Assembly: GCA_018969565.1 (NCBI GenBank)
Contig: JAGWYC010000081.1
Location: 1 to 8,104, forward strand
Direction: 5' to 3'
Origin: Bacteroidota bacterium
GTDB lineage: Bacteria; Bacteroidota; Bacteroidia; NS11-12g; UBA955
Length of the DNA stretch: 8,104 nucleotides
The notes under the pieces are model-generated. The model made no database searches. It was not told where the DNA came from and was given only the letters and a program-made list of their open reading frames with translations. Positions 6,656 through 8,104 of this stretch are shown here, piece after piece. Both the position numbers and the translations under genes were made by a program. Numbering within the stretch: the first letter of the stretch is position 1; every line of letters begins with the position of its first letter.

Positions 6656-8104
6656 ATGTGTCATTCCATCAATACCCTGAAAAACACCCTGCTGTTATGT
6701 GTTTTTTTTCTGTGGAATCAGATCTCTGCCCAGACTTGCGGCAAGTACGACTTCCTGGAGGCATTCATCCTCGACATACGCCACGAAGGCGAAAGCAAAC
6801 AGGCCCGCGATGTGGAAGTATGGCTGAAGGATATGCGGAGTAATCAAGCAATCAAGCGCATTCTTCCAAATGAACAAATCCGGCTGAATGGCCACGTGGA
6901 ATACCCCCGGGCCGGCAAATACTATCTGGTTGATTTCCGCTCCACACCATACAGTAAACCTGAACCCATATTCGTGGCCATAGTCATTTACAACAATGAC
7001 ACCTTTACCTACCGCCTCCCCTATGAAACCAGGGTGCATACCTGCTCCCAGCATCTGTACGAAAAAAGAAAGGAATGGAGCGATACGCTGCGCTCCATGA
7101 ATGGAAAGGCACATACACCCTTCCGCATTACCCTCGGACAAGCCCCGGAAAATGCCCCATTGCGCTTCCCTCTGGAGGAGGTGCTGGCACAGCCCGTATG
7201 GCATAGAACCTATGACGAGCTGAACAGACCCTGCGATATGCTTCAGAAAATCCTGATGCTCGATGCGCGCAGCCTCAACACTGTCCAGGTGATTGCTGCA
7301 GGTACCGGGTTTTGCGTCGGGACCAACGAGGAGGCGCAGCATTTCCGGCGTCTGGATGTTTACGGCGATAACCCGAATGGCATTCCCGACCTCTTCTTCA
7401 CCCGGCTGAAGGTTGAGCGCAACAGGCCATTACCTGATGAGATTTACCGTGATTTCTGGCTGTTCAGCCAACGCCATCAGCTTTGGTACCGCAGCAACCT
7501 GCTCAGCGAATATGCCAATGTGGAACTCGACAAAGAAGGTTTCCCCACGCGCGCTGAATATGAGGACTCTTCCGGCGTGATCATCATCAGGCGCTACCTA
7601 TGCGATGGCAAACGCTGGCAGCTTGCTTCCACTGAACGAAGATATCCGCCCGCGCCCCCCGAAAAGCCAAAACCCCGATATGACTGGTGCTTAAGTGTAG
7701 AAGGGCCTGCGTACCGAAACAAATCTGTTCAAGTCGGAACCTCCAATCAGCCGGAAGATGTTTATGTGCGAGACACCTTCCTGATAAAAAACCACTGCGA
7801 CCGCAGCATCAAACTGGAATGCCGCGATGCCAACGCCTGGATGCTGAAGATACCAGACGCCATCGGACCTTACCGAACCCTGAGTCTTGTGTTTGAAGCG
7901 CGTCATCCGCTCGATCCGAATACCCTTTCCTCCCATCAACAAATATTCAACCTGCAGAGTACAGCCGGGCAAAGCATCAGCCTTGGTATTCAATACTACC
8001 TGGCCGGTTTGAACACCGTGGTTCGCGAGTCCTCCGGAGTGGTGATTGCTTACAAAAAGCGCTACCCTGAAACATTCAGCAACCTGAACGTACTGGTCAA
8101 TCAT
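6656..8104 (+). CDS. Uncharacterised secreted protein with FG-GAP/XAC2610-like region (3' end beyond window)
   Basis: An open frame of 483 codons runs from ATG 6656 to the right edge without a stop. Residues 1-25 form a Sec signal peptide (core TLLLCVFFLW, cleavage after ISA, mature start QTCGKYDF), with no lipobox. Residues 28-130 look like a beta-sandwich (DVEVWLKD, GKYYLVDF). Residues about 205-325 follow the order of XAC2610/FG-GAP-like domains: VQVIAAG, a D-x-N-x-G-x-PDL-like calcium-loop relic (DNPNGIPDLFF, 238-248), YRDFWLFS, LSEYANVELDKEGF, and an RYLCDGKRWQL strand. A Pro-rich linker (331-340) leads to residues 343-483, whose FLIKNHCDRSIKL and PYRTLSLVFEA strands recall DUF1573/ASH-type Ig domains; this is tentative. 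It has ten Cys, eight of them after the signal peptide. It begins 58 bp after the helicase stop on the same strand, so read-through is possible, but the roles look unrelated. I do not recognise the whole protein and cannot assign a function. Confidence in the reading frame is high. Confidence 0.82.
   Translation, partial: MCHSINTLKNTLLLCVFFLWNQISAQTCGKYDFLEAFILDIRHEGESKQARDVEVWLKDMRSNQAIKRILPNEQIRLNGHVEYPRAGKYYLVDFRSTPYSKPEPIFVAIVIYNNDTFTYRLPYETRVHTCSQHLYEKRKEWSDTLRSMNGKAHTPFRITLGQAPENAPLRFPLEEVLAQPVWHRTYDELNRPCDMLQKILMLDARSLNTVQVIAAGTGFCVGTNEEAQHFRRLDVYGDNPNGIPDLFFTRLKVERNRPLPDEIYRDFWLFSQRHQLWYRSNLLSEYANVELDKEGFPTRAEYEDSSGVIIIRRYLCDGKRWQLASTERRYPPAPPEKPKPRYDWCLSVEGPAYRNKSVQVGTSNQPEDVYVRDTFLIKNHCDRSIKLECRDANAWMLKIPDAIGPYRTLSLVFEARHPLDPNTLSSHQQIFNLQSTAGQSISLGIQYYLAGLNTVVRESSGVVIAYKKRYPETFSNLNVLVNH

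Noticed and set aside
4432..6657. Long minus-strand frames opposite the helicase (4432-5031, 5035-5652, 5553-6044, 5680-6030, 6181-6657)
   Set aside because: Antisense shadows of a gene with an intact motif series; their translations show no domain and are compositionally like reverse-complement artefacts.
6695..8104. Minus-strand frames of 215 codons (6695-7342) and 137 codons (7691-8104), and a plus-strand frame at 7687-7896
   Set aside because: They overlap the open 6656-8104 plus frame, which has a clean signal peptide and a continuous beta-rich protein; the competing frames have neither.

Overview
The window looks like a chromosomal segment from a member of the Bacteroidota, possibly of the Chitinophagales/Saprospiria type, though this placement is inference. 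Three things suggest it: a very large secreted beta-helix protein with a BNR-associated N-terminal-type module, as in type IX secretion (T9SS) cargo; the TAnnTTTG-type -7 promoter elements peculiar to this phylum, with weak or absent Shine-Dalgarno sequences; and a ligase-associated-type Lhr DEXH helicase, a family common in Bacteroidota. No RNA gene, mobile element or CRISPR array was seen.

Layout: (1) Positions 1-3935, minus strand: one uninterrupted frame of 1311 codons, open at the left window edge. It encodes a signal peptide, two probable beta-sandwich regions, a long Asn-rich right-handed beta-helix and a BNR-associated module. It is the largest gene here and is easy to miss because its stop codon lies outside the window. 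(2) Positions 3936-4185: a 250-bp AT-rich divergent intergenic region with candidate promoters in both directions. (3) Positions 4186-6597, plus strand: a complete 803-residue Lhr-like superfamily 2 helicase with all the core motifs intact. (4) Positions 6598-6655: a 58-bp gap holding an imperfect hairpin that overlaps a weak promoter-like element. (5) Positions 6656-8104, plus strand: the first 483 codons of an unrecognised secreted protein, open at the right edge. Its middle resembles the FG-GAP/XAC2610-like integrin-type fold, and its visible C-terminal part may be an Ig-like (DUF1573/ASH-type) domain.

Working together: the beta-helix protein is probably exported across the inner membrane by Sec and then delivered to the surface or medium by T9SS, as an adhesin or structural/carbohydrate-associated protein. 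The helicase is a cytoplasmic DNA-repair protein. Its usual partners (ATP-dependent ligase, exonuclease, PdeM endonuclease) are not visible beside it, so the three genes are not obviously one pathway. The downstream secreted gene may be read through from the helicase promoter or have its own. I see no convincing evidence of a new multi-gene system; the most useful points are the hidden giant gene, the orphan context of the helicase and the unassigned secreted protein.
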